Of a stretch of 64,000 nt of DNA, positions 19,270 to 27,996 are shown piece after piece. How positions within the stretch are numbered: the first letter of the stretch is position 1; every line of letters starts with the position of its first letter. This stretch comes from Leishmania martiniquensis (taxonomy: Eukaryota; Euglenozoa; Kinetoplastea; Trypanosomatida; Trypanosomatidae), in contig NC_090150.1 in the NCBI RefSeq assembly GCF_017916325.1, forward strand, positions 554,936 to 618,935, in the 5' to 3' direction. Under the pieces are notes generated by a model. The model did not search any database, was not told the origin of the DNA, and worked only from the letters and a program-made list of their open reading frames with translations. The position numbers and the translations under genes are program-made.

Positions 19270-20028
19270 CGGCAGGGCGGCGCATGAAGGTGCGCAGGGT
19301 GGCGGAGAAGAGGAAGGGCGCTGTCGCGCGTCGTCTTCCGTGTCTGCGTCGGTGCGCAGTTACGCCTCGGCGACCCGCGGCTTAGTGCACCGTACCGTCC
19401 TCGGATGGGGAGGGGTGATTGCCCGACTTCCAAGTAACGGCGCACAGCCACCCTCACGCGTCTGTCGCACCGTCGCACGCCATACAAACAAAAAGGTGGG
19501 AGGATTGGGTGAGGGGATGAGAGGGAAAAGAGGGGAGTGAGGAGGAGCTTTGTGCGGGCATGATGGCACCCGGGGTGAAGCGCCGACACCTTATAGGAGA
19601 TGTGCAGCGGCAGTGGCACGCATGTCTTGGGCACCAAGTCCTGACGGCTGTCTTGCGCCGATATGCGTCTCCTTCCACTGCGCATCCTGTCTCTATCGCA
19701 GCCCGGTGGCAATGGGGGGCGACATGCTGTGTTCATCTTTCTATCTCCCCTGCGGATCGTGCCTGGCCTGTCATTGATGTCCTCTTGCGCTGCTCGTGAG
19801 CTCGCAAGCATACGGTTTCCGTGGCACTGGCCAGTGGGGCCTCGACAAGAAAGCAAAGCCCTCTCACCTACGCCCACTCTCAGCTCCAACTGTGCGCCGG
19901 CCCACAGAGCCGTGGGCACATGCCCAAGGCGCTACAGAGAAAGAGGGCGGGGGGGGTTGTGTATGTGCGCCCGTGTGTGTGTGGAGGGGGGGAAGGGAGG
20001 GGGTAAGAAGATGTCAGCCGGCCATCTC
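19270..20028. other. Intergenic region between HAD-like and coiled-coil genes
   Basis: No gene is supported. The segment 19560-19920 has few simple repeats and a more mixed composition than most spacers here, so it could hold an old retroposon remnant; I could not confirm this. Confidence 0.6.
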
Positions 20029-20949
20029 CTAATCCTCGTCGGCACAGCCGCTGCCGCTGCTGCCGCACTCAAAGTCGTCACTGTACGCCGCGGAGGGGCT
20101 ATCGCCGCAACTCTCAGCCCTCCCCCGAGGCGGTTCGCCATCGGGCTCGGCTTCGTCATTGTCGTCGTTGCCACTCTCCTCTTGACGCAGCCAGGCCGGC
20201 TCTACGTTGGGAACGTCACGGCCTTCTTCAGTCGCGCCACTGTTGCCCTTGAGAGAAAGCTCGAGAGCGCTGAGGGCGGCGAGCATCGCGGTGCGGCCCG
20301 CCTCCTGCCGCGATGCGGAGAGGGAGAGAAGGGCGGTCATCGCAGCACTACGCGGCAGCAGCGACACGCCTGCCGAGAGGGAGGAGGCACTTGTGGGGCC
20401 CGCCCAGTGGGATTCGCCAGCCTCGTGCAGCTTCGTTTCTCTGATGCCTCTCTTTGCCTTCGACGAGCATGATGCCTGCACCGACGTGCAAAGATTGTGC
20501 GGTGGCTCGGCCACCGCAGCCAGCTGTGCTTCCACGCCGCTGTGGAAGATGCGAGCTATTGGATCTGCGCTAGCGTCAGCAGCGGCAGCCGCCACTTCGG
20601 GTGTCAATGAAAGCGAGGAAGTCGGCGTCGAATCCGCTCCCAGTGTCAACGCCGGCACATCCTCCTCTTTCTCTGCATGCTGAAGCTTGTGGAGTTCCGC
20701 CTCGGCCTGTCGCACACGATGCACCACCGCATCGTGTGACTCAATCGAGTCGCCGGTCGCCAGCAGCCGCTGAATGTGACGCAGCAGCGCTTCTCGCGCC
20801 TCTTTGCGCGCGCGCAGGAGACGGACATGGGCCTCCTGCACCTCGACAGCCTGCCGTAAGGCCTCGACGCCGTGCGTCCCGGACAACGATGGCGTTGGCG
20901 GCGGAGGCGGTGAGCCGCAGCTACGCCTTTTCGAAGATGCCGACACCAT
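20029..20949 (-). CDS. Hypothetical protein with N-terminal coiled coil
   Basis: This is a 306-aa protein I do not recognise. After a short Pro-rich leader, about residues 28-95 form a likely coiled coil (VEALRQAVEVQEAHVRLL and LLRHIQRLLATG, then AEAELHKLQHAEKEEDV). The middle is Ala/Ser-rich with a further predicted helix around MTALLSLSASRQEAGRTA, and the tail is acidic (SGNDDNDEAEPDGE) and ends in a Ser/Gly/Asp stretch. There is no membrane segment or signal peptide. The ORF has typical GC-rich third positions and an acceptable spacing from its neighbours, which supports it as a real gene. Confidence 0.7.
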   Translation of the reverse strand: MVSASSKRRSCGSPPPPPTPSLSGTHGVEALRQAVEVQEAHVRLLRARKEAREALLRHIQRLLATGDSIESHDAVVHRVRQAEAELHKLQHAEKEEDVPALTLGADSTPTSSLSLTPEVAAAAADASADPIARIFHSGVEAQLAAVAEPPHNLCTSVQASCSSKAKRGIRETKLHEAGESHWAGPTSASSLSAGVSLLPRSAAMTALLSLSASRQEAGRTAMLAALSALELSLKGNSGATEEGRDVPNVEPAWLRQEESGNDDNDEAEPDGEPPRGRAESCGDSPSAAYSDDFECGSSGSGCADED

Positions 20950-21696
20950 TATCAGCGGCCTGTCCGCCTGCCGCGCTGCAAGCGAAATACTTTGGCGTGT
21001 CTTCTCTCTTCGGCTGTGCGCGCGTTGGCGTTTCGCTTAGTCGTCTACACCGAGAGAAGTGCCACGGAGGCGTGAGAGCGGTGCTCCGAACGTGTCCACT
21101 CAACATGAACGGTGGGTGCACACCAGTACGAAACGCGCACGACAAGCAGCATCCACACCACACCACATCAGCGGTGCGTGCGTGCGTGTGTGTGTATGTG
21201 GAGGGGGGAGGGACAGAAGGAGTTGGAAAAAGAAAACGAGTGTGTAGACAGACAGACAGGGAGAGAGAGAGGGGAGGGGCAGGGAGGCGTAGAGTGTGCC
21301 CGGCGGCGGGGCAGCAGAAGAGGCGAGCGCTAGCGGGCACGAGCACACCCCAAACACAGACGACCCGGCATGGAGACAAGCCCGCCTAACGCAGCGGAAA
21401 CACACATGTGTGAATGCGCAGATGCGTACCCCTTCTTTGGGCTCCTGCGTGCGCATCTCAAATAGCGGCACCACAAAGTCAACGGAGCAGAGGGTGGTGG
21501 TGGTGATGGTGTGTGTGTGTGTGCTGTGGGGGGGGCGCTGCGATCACCACGCGGAGTTTGAAAAGCGAAGGGGGCCGTCTGAGGGTTCGGTAGAAAGACG
21601 AGGAGAGGAGGGGCGTCCCGCCCTCAATAGCGCACGCACAATGTCACCGTTGAAGGCGTCAGCATCACTAGTGCCCCGCCACCACCCTTGTCAGAG
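20950..21696. other. Intergenic region upstream of the coiled-coil gene
   Basis: No gene is supported. It contains TG/GA-rich blocks near 21180-21300 and 21490-21530. It is the probable 3' UTR of the TBC-like gene plus the leader of the coiled-coil gene. Confidence 0.75.
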
Positions 21697-23841
21697 TCAC
21701 TCACTAAAGATGAGCCCCTGCAGAAGTGGGCGAGTGCGCAGCTGGTGGCCCGTCGCAAACACCACGTCTACCTCTGCCGCATTCCGGCAGGCTTCCACGA
21801 GTGGGGCTCGCGCTACGAAGATTGCTGCCGCATACATGGGCAGCAGCCACAGCGCGCACGGGGTTGTGGTGTCGCGCGGGCCGGTGCTGGCGAGGCCAGT
21901 GGGCGATGACAGTGGGCTGCGGCGGTGCATCTCCCGCATGTGGTAGGACAACACGAGGTCCCAAAAGGACAGCACCTCGGCGGCGTCGAGGAGATCAGCG
22001 AAGCCCGTCAGCATCCACTGCATGGCCAGCATGAGCGGCGGATACTGCAGATCGCGCGTGGCGTGGAGGACGGCCGGCAGTGCCAGCTGCTGCACGAGGC
22101 TTTCAAAGAGCAGACAGCACTGGAAGAGCTCCGGTGTGGGACCCTGCATTCGGCACCACAGCTGCGCTATCATTGCTGTCGCCAGCTCGTACTGCTCGAC
22201 CGTATCGCTCGTCACGTTGCACAGGGCACCTTGTAGGAAGCTGAAGCCCTCCACGGGAACGAAGCCGCAAGGCGGGGCCCTCTGGTTCATGAGCTCGTTC
22301 TCGTGGTACTGGAGGTAGGTAATGTAGCTCGCGAGCTGGGCTTCCGGCCTGCCCAACTGCTTCAGCGCCTGCACCATCTTCGGGTCCAACAGGCTGGGAT
22401 CCACCACCATCGACGCTGACAGCATTTCCGCGTCGTCAGTGTACACAAAATACTTATCACTGTCGCCGACGCTGGCGAACACGTCATCCAGGGCGAGGCG
22501 CTGCAGCAGCCGCGCGATGTCCTCCTGCTTCGCCGAGGAATAGCGGTGGTAGAAGCGCCGCTTTACCTTGTCGCGCGCCTGCCGAGAGGAGCAGGTGAGG
22601 TAGCGCGCGAGGCCGTGGCGCAGGTGGTTCGTCATGAGCTCCCCATGCGGCAGGAACATTGGCTTGCCGTCTGTCACCGCCAGCGGCACCTGCAGCGCAC
22701 GGGCGTACAGGAGTCGGCGCACCGAGGGGTGAAGCCCCTCGCGCAGGAGAGCAGCCACCTGCTCCGTCTCGTCACCGACACGTAAGAACGCATCCATCTG
22801 CGCCTCCGCCAGCTCCAACGTGCTGTCCAAGATTCCGCATGGGTAGAAGGTGGTGAGCTGTTGAGGGTGTAAGTCGGCGAAGTACTCGCGCAGTGTCTCC
22901 AAAGGGGGTACGATGCCAGGGAAGGTACGAAGCGCCTGCACATGACGCCCGAATACTGTGAGGATGCCCAATTGGTCGATGCCTAGCACGCCGCTGTCCC
23001 AGGCGGAGAAGGGCAGCACCCCCGCGTTGGCGATGATCTCCTGCGAGTCCGCAGCGTTGATCCCGTCTACAAGACAGCGGAATAGCAGTGCGATGGGTGG
23101 CAGCCCGACGCGTTCCTCTTTGATCGCACCCTCGGCCCTGACGCCGGCGGCGGCCTTGCCGGAAGACTGGGTGCGCTTGCTAGGGCTAGACTTGCGCGCC
23201 TCCGCCATACTGAAGTGCTGCGAAACGGCACTGGCCCAGAGGCTGCGCGCGGGCTCCAGCACGCGAGAAAGCAGCACGCACACCTGCGTGTTCTCAGCCG
23301 CTTCGCCAGCAGCGCTGCTGCTCGCCGCCGTCATCGCCTCATCTTTCGAATCCTTGAGAGATTCCTGCTCTCCCTCGGCGGAGTTGGACTGAGAGCAGTG
23401 CTTCTTGCGCTCCCAGTCCTTCTCCTCCATGGCCCGCTGTGCCAGCAGCCGCTCCTGCAGCTGCGCTACCACCGTATTCTGCCGAGACACAACGCTCTGC
23501 AGGCAGCTGATCAGGTCGGCACTAGAGGGAGGGTCCACATGCTCCGCGCCAGATGGCACCTGCAGTTGCCCCTTCACCGCCTCTGCCCACTGCGAGGTGA
23601 GGAACCCGCTCCACGTGTCAAGCGCCGATGGCGGTGCATCCGCATTGCCTTCCAGAGTGGACGTGGTGCCGTCGGTGGCCCTGGCGATCAAGACACTCTG
23701 CTGCGTCTGCATCCGCTGCTGATATGCAGCCGATGCCCGTACAGCGCTGCGCTGGATGGTGGCACTGTCGCGCGACGGGCGGGAGAGGCCAGCGTGGCGC
23801 ACGGGGGTACTTTTTTGCATGATCAGATACAATGCTGCCAC
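21697..23841 (-). CDS. TBC-domain-like protein (TBC1D19-type candidate)
   Basis: This is a 714-aa protein. The first 230 residues are Ser/Ala-rich with a short coiled-coil region (LQSVVSRQNTVVAQLQERLL). From about residue 330 it becomes a folded helical protein with phrases typical of the C-terminal TBC half: QYPPLMLAMQWMLTGFADLL, AAEVLSFWDLVLSY and LWLLPMYAAAIFVAR. TBC proteins are GTPase-activating proteins for Rab GTPases in vesicle traffic. I cannot find clear IxxDxxR and YxQ dual-finger motifs, so GAP activity is uncertain. The general layout resembles the poorly studied TBC1D19 group. An alternative start is at 23820. Confidence 0.6.
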   Translation of the reverse strand: MAALYLIMQKSTPVRHAGLSRPSRDSATIQRSAVRASAAYQQRMQTQQSVLIARATDGTTSTLEGNADAPPSALDTWSGFLTSQWAEAVKGQLQVPSGAEHVDPPSSADLISCLQSVVSRQNTVVAQLQERLLAQRAMEEKDWERKKHCSQSNSAEGEQESLKDSKDEAMTAASSSAAGEAAENTQVCVLLSRVLEPARSLWASAVSQHFSMAEARKSSPSKRTQSSGKAAAGVRAEGAIKEERVGLPPIALLFRCLVDGINAADSQEIIANAGVLPFSAWDSGVLGIDQLGILTVFGRHVQALRTFPGIVPPLETLREYFADLHPQQLTTFYPCGILDSTLELAEAQMDAFLRVGDETEQVAALLREGLHPSVRRLLYARALQVPLAVTDGKPMFLPHGELMTNHLRHGLARYLTCSSRQARDKVKRRFYHRYSSAKQEDIARLLQRLALDDVFASVGDSDKYFVYTDDAEMLSASMVVDPSLLDPKMVQALKQLGRPEAQLASYITYLQYHENELMNQRAPPCGFVPVEGFSFLQGALCNVTSDTVEQYELATAMIAQLWCRMQGPTPELFQCCLLFESLVQQLALPAVLHATRDLQYPPLMLAMQWMLTGFADLLDAAEVLSFWDLVLSYHMREMHRRSPLSSPTGLASTGPRDTTTPCALWLLPMYAAAIFVARAPLVEACRNAAEVDVVFATGHQLRTRPLLQGLIFSE

Positions 23842-24432
23842 GGTCGCTGTGGGGCGGCTCGCCGTTGGCGTACGACGCCTTCGTGGAGGATACGGGTAAA
23901 GGGGTGTGTGAGAAATGGGGGAGGGGGGCGAACGGCGCGCGCAGGAGATGTAGCGCGGCTATCAACACGAACGTTCCAAGGGCGTACCCTTTACGGTTAC
24001 ACTCACGCAGAGAAAGAGGGGAAGGGGGGAGGGAGGTGCCGGCGCAGACGGAGTGATGGAGAGAAAAAATGGGAAGCCGAGTCGAGCCGGGGCAGGAGGG
24101 CTGAGGGGGGGCAGCCGCACGCTGATGGGCATGTCTTGAAAGCGCCACCCCTCGCACAACCTAAGCGAGAGCTTCACGCAAACACGCCACCGCCGGCGCC
24201 ATCCTCAGAGCTGGAAGGCTCCAACGCTTGGAGTTGGTGGTGGTGGTGGTGACGCAGGCGGCGCAACGGGGCCACCCACTGATACGCCATCGCGACAAGT
24301 ATGGCACTGTGCGTGTATGCGCTTCTCTCTACAAATGTCCGGGCCGCCGAGGCTTCTGTGCAGAGAACGCACGAAGTACCGCCACCGACAGGCAGCGACG
24401 GTTGACTCGCCTACAGCCCGCCACTCACTTCC
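23842..24432. other. Intergenic region between TBC-like and 2OG oxygenase genes
   Basis: I see no gene. It contains short GA blocks (24010-24080) and a TGG repeat at about 24234-24252. It presumably holds the oxygenase 3' UTR and the TBC leader. Confidence 0.7.
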
Positions 24433-25473
24433 TCAAGAAACGGATGGCGCAGCGGATACGCAGGAGAGCGGTGGCCGTTGCGACACGGCAGCGTACCAGC
24501 GCTTCGCTTCTGCTGGGCGCAGCTCAACGATGACATTAAATCGGAAGGGCACGCTGCCATTGCTCGTGTCCGCCTCGGTCCCACTCGCGGTACTTGCAGC
24601 GTGGGTACATGAGCTGCACTGCCCATCTGCCCTAGATCCATAAGAGTGCCAGCTGTGGTGCACACGATGCCACACACCAGGCATGGCGCCTCCAGATACA
24701 GCCTCAAGGATATTTCCTGCCATGACGATGGCCTTTCCGGCGTGCGCCGTCAGGACCGGCTCCCAGTGCGGAAGCGTACCTGGTGTGTTCGACTCTTCAA
24801 GGTGCGTCAGTGTTGGCAAGGAGGTCACAGGGCCTGTGTGGCCCCCCGGGCGATTAACGAAGGGTGCCAGCACCAAGCCAGTCGTGCTTACCTCCAGGCC
24901 GCCTGCCGACCCCACCAGAAGGGCTGTGCACAGGCCAGGATCGACGTGCGGTCGGCATCCAGAGCCTGCTGGGTACCGTAGCACCCGCAGCACGGACTTC
25001 CGGCCCAAGTTGTGAAGGATCCCGTCGCGGGCAATTGAGGAGACGCACGGCTCCTGCAGCGCCTTCTGTGCATAGTCCAGAGCGGCTTGATGCAAGCCAG
25101 AGCAGGGCACCTGCAACTCGACAGGAAACTGCTGGTACACAGCGTTGTTCTCGTACATGTAGTGCAGTGGGATCTCGATGTGATCGCGGCGATACCCACC
25201 TGCGCCACCACGCCGATGAACGAAGGGGCGGAGCAGGGTGCTCGTTTCCGAGTGACCGTAAAGAGCCTCCGCGCTCCGGTGCAGTGTTGCAAAGGCGCAT
25301 TGCACTTCTGCTGGTGTGAAGAGGTTCGCTGTCCGCCACGGCTCCATCTGACGAAGCTCCTGAAGAGAAGGGAGAGGGGGAGGCATGAGACGTGCCAACG
25401 CAAGACGGAGTAGAAGATACGTGTGATCGGCTGCTGGGTGTTGCACAGCGCTGTTAAGCCCCTTCACACACAT
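24433..25473 (-). CDS. 2-oxoglutarate/Fe(II)-dependent oxygenase-like protein
   Basis: This is a 346-aa protein. The double-stranded beta-helix signature is visible: VLRYPAGSGCRPHVDPGLCT at about 165-180 gives the HxD iron ligands, a distal His occurs at about 266-270 (GVWHRVHHS) after the conserved AGNILEAVSGG stretch, and RFNVIVELRP at about 310-319 supplies the arginine-type end strand. This order matches isopenicillin-N-synthase-like dioxygenases. The substrate cannot be predicted. The gene sits only 164 bp from ARP3. A pyrimidine stretch and AG around 25510-25540 could serve as its splice acceptor, which allows the ATG at 25473; a second ATG is at 25386. Confidence 0.75.
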   Translation of the reverse strand: MCVKGLNSAVQHPAADHTYLLLRLALARLMPPPLPSLQELRQMEPWRTANLFTPAEVQCAFATLHRSAEALYGHSETSTLLRPFVHRRGGAGGYRRDHIEIPLHYMYENNAVYQQFPVELQVPCSGLHQAALDYAQKALQEPCVSSIARDGILHNLGRKSVLRVLRYPAGSGCRPHVDPGLCTALLVGSAGGLEVSTTGLVLAPFVNRPGGHTGPVTSLPTLTHLEESNTPGTLPHWEPVLTAHAGKAIVMAGNILEAVSGGAMPGVWHRVHHSWHSYGSRADGQCSSCTHAASTASGTEADTSNGSVPFRFNVIVELRPAEAKRWYAAVSQRPPLSCVSAAPSVS

Positions 25474-25637
25474 TTCCGTTCACTGGCGCCTTCACTTCTC
25501 TTTTCTCTTTCGTTTGTTGGTGTGAGGAGACGGGCAATGCAGCAGCGGTAGCCCGCCGCTTAGAGCAGCACCCAGATGCAGCGTCGGCATAAAGGCTGGC
25601 GAGCACACGGGCCCGCCTCTCCGGCCCTGCCATTGCG

Positions 25638-26855
25638 CTAGATGCGGTGCTGGCGCATCACGGAGGCGCCATACTCCATGTACGTCGCCCGCGAGACGGC
25701 TGCCCTCGCGTACTCTGGGCTCGCAGCGAAGGCGCTCGCCCCTCTCCACGCGGCATGCGTTGCCCAGGAGTGATCGCGCACATTGACTTCATACTCGACA
25801 CGTCGCTCCGGAAAGCCACCGGGGGCGGCCATGGCGCCGTTGGCGCGCTCGACCAAGAGATGTTGCAGCGTACGCTGCAGCCGCTTCGCAAAGTGCGGGA
25901 AGCGTGCGTTGCCGCCGGAGACAATGATGTTCGAATACAGCGGCCTCCTGCAATCCATTGGACAGGACCACACAACGCGGTCGATCACGGCGGGGAGGCC
26001 ACCTGACGCGGAGTCGCTGACGGCCGATGGGGCGGCCAGCAAATCTGGCTGAAACAGCATCTCCGGCGCGAGGAATCGCTCGTAGCCCACATCAACAGAG
26101 TACGGGGCCCCGGTGCGCGTATGCAGCTCCGTGTGGCGAATCACGTAGGAAGGCAACTTCGAGTCCACCAGCGCGAACTCGTGCGCGATGTCCTTCGCGA
26201 CATAGCCGTAACGCACCTTCACCCGCTCCGCCACTGCCAGCGCTTGCTCCGCCTCGATTCCGCGCTCATGCTCCCGCAGGCAGCTCAACACGTACTGCGT
26301 GACGTCCCGGCCAGCCACGGGGAAACGGCGGGCCGCGCTCGCCACGGCGTAGCCCGACACCACCGGCACCACCTGCGTCACACCAGCGCCGCTTTCGACC
26401 ACCAAGGCTGTGTCGCACCCGTCTCCAACATCGCTAAGCACGAATAGCACCTGCAAGCCGACGCACAGCTGCGGCACCCCGAAGCTCTCGAACAAAATCT
26501 CTGCGGCCGCCTCTCGCTGCTCGTACGGAGTAGCCACCGCCTCGGTCAGCAGGATGCCTACATCCTGCGGCTCGACGCAGAGGTAGCTGTTGAAGAGGTG
26601 GCGCCAGTACTCCTCCATGGCATCCCAGTCGGCCACCAGCCCGTGCTCCAGAAGGCTGCGGCGCTGCACTCCGGGCCCCACCATCTTGGCCGCCTCGTTC
26701 CCCACTGAGAAGGAATCAGCAGACATACTCTCTCGCCAAGCACATGTGGTAGGAAAGACAAACGTTGGCTCAGCATTGCCAGCGTAGCCGAGACGAGTGG
26801 TGCCTGTGCCCAAGTCGCATACCACCACGGGTGCGGAGCAGGAGCTGCACGCCAT
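25638..26855 (-). CDS. ARP3: Actin-related protein 3 (Arp2/3 complex subunit)
   Basis: This is a 405-aa protein, close to the family size of about 420. The N-terminus VVVCDLGTGTTRLGYAGNAE is Arp3-like. Arp3-type blocks follow in order: VADWDAMEEYWRHLF, ILLTEAVATPYEQREAAAE, AGRDVTQYVLSCLRE, SVDVGYERFLAPEMLFQPD, CPMDCRRPLYSNIIVSGGN and a C-terminal EYGASVMRQHR. Arp3 pairs with Arp2 to nucleate branched actin filaments. The VDVGYERFL...PE block favours Arp3 over Arp2 or actin. A strong pyrimidine tract with AG at 26913-26912 gives a leader of about 56 nt to this ATG. Confidence 0.88.
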   Translation of the reverse strand: MACSSCSAPVVVCDLGTGTTRLGYAGNAEPTFVFPTTCAWRESMSADSFSVGNEAAKMVGPGVQRRSLLEHGLVADWDAMEEYWRHLFNSYLCVEPQDVGILLTEAVATPYEQREAAAEILFESFGVPQLCVGLQVLFVLSDVGDGCDTALVVESGAGVTQVVPVVSGYAVASAARRFPVAGRDVTQYVLSCLREHERGIEAEQALAVAERVKVRYGYVAKDIAHEFALVDSKLPSYVIRHTELHTRTGAPYSVDVGYERFLAPEMLFQPDLLAAPSAVSDSASGGLPAVIDRVVWSCPMDCRRPLYSNIIVSGGNARFPHFAKRLQRTLQHLLVERANGAMAAPGGFPERRVEYEVNVRDHSWATHAAWRGASAFAASPEYARAAVSRATYMEYGASVMRQHRI

Positions 26856-26911
26856 AGCTTCTGCAGTTTATCTTGTTCTCCTCTTGCGCACGGTCTTTGA
26901 TGCCGGTGATA

Positions 26912-26945
26912 CTGGAGGGGAAGAGAGTGGAGTGGAGTGAGGAGG
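26912..26945 (-). promoter_or_regulatory. Predicted spliced-leader acceptor for ARP3
   Basis: The minus strand reads a nearly uninterrupted pyrimidine tract (ACTCTCTTCCCCTCC) followed directly by AG at 26913-26912, 57 nt before the ATG. It is one of the clearest acceptor candidates in the window. Confidence 0.5.
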
Positions 26946-27996
26946 GAGGGGAGGGGCCGGCCAGTTGCCCTTCCTGCGCCGGCTGCTTGTATGTGTGTAT
27001 GTGTTTGTGTGCGTGTACCGCGTGCCAAAGACACCAGTGCCGGCGAGGTGGCCGACGATCGTGGAAGCAGAGGAGGTGACCGGTGCAGATGATGCATTTA
27101 TACGCAGGGGTCGCGCCGCCTCTGTGCGCGTGGCAGCTCGGTATGGGGTGGGGTGGGTGGCAGGGGGGAGATCAGGGGCCCCCTCCCCTCCTCTCTTTGT
27201 GGGGAGCATCCAAGCGGCCCCCTCTCTCTCTTCCCACCGACGCCGAACCACTTCCAGTGTTGGCAAGGGCCAAGCGCCTGCGACGCGAGGAGATGCCAGG
27301 GCGACGGCCCGCTGCTGATGTCGGTGGACAGGTCCTGTGCGGTGTTGCGCCGATGCGAGCTGCGACAACGGGCGCGTCTGCACCATCCAAGTGATGGGCG
27401 AAGCGCCAGCGTGTGACCCAAGCGTATGCCGCCCGGGCCTCACTCTGCCTACTGATCTGGGGGAGCTGGATCCGCCCTTGCGCGGGATGCACCACACGGT
27501 GGCCGGCATCGCGGGCGCGGGTGTGAGGTGGGCAGAGCGGGCGGCAGAGGCGATGCTCCGACGACTGATTTCGGCGCATCGCTGAAGCGCGTGTCTCTCA
27601 CGAGCTGCTGCGCACCACCACACGGCAGTGGGTCTTGTTCAACGGCGGCCCGTAGTGGAGCTAAGCCCCCGTGTGCTCTGCGTCGCCGCAAAAACGGACC
27701 CACGTCGTGAAAGGAGGAGCAGCACGTGCGAAAGTGGCTGCTGCTCTCTCAGGCACATCCACGGGCGTGTTCGCATGCGCTGGTGAACTGCGGTAGAGTG
27801 TGGAAGACGACATCACACGTGAAAGATTTTGAACGCTCCTTACTTTTTGGCGGGTCAAGTCTTTACCCGCTTGCCGTTCTCCGCGCACACGCTGCCGCAG
27901 AGCGAGGGGAGGGGAAGGAGATGCGTAGAGCTGCTTGGGAACCATAGTGGGCATGTGCACGCACAGCGGGCTCCGCCGGTGAGGCGGGTGGAAACT
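26946..27996. other. Intergenic region carrying inverted-repeat copy 2
   Basis: I see no gene. Most of the interval is the right-hand repeat (27108-27796). The remainder, 27797-27996, should be the end of the DUF1796 gene's 3' UTR. The 251-aa ORF at 26868-27623 is the repeat read through into flanking sequence. Confidence 0.8.
27108..27796 (-). repeat. Long inverted repeat, copy 2 (SIDER-like candidate)
   Basis: This is the reverse complement of 1578-2266 over 689 bp with one visible mismatch. The outer span of the pair is 26.2 kb and the enclosed segment is 24.8 kb. Relative to transcription (leftward), this copy has one orientation and copy 1 the opposite. Confidence 0.93.
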
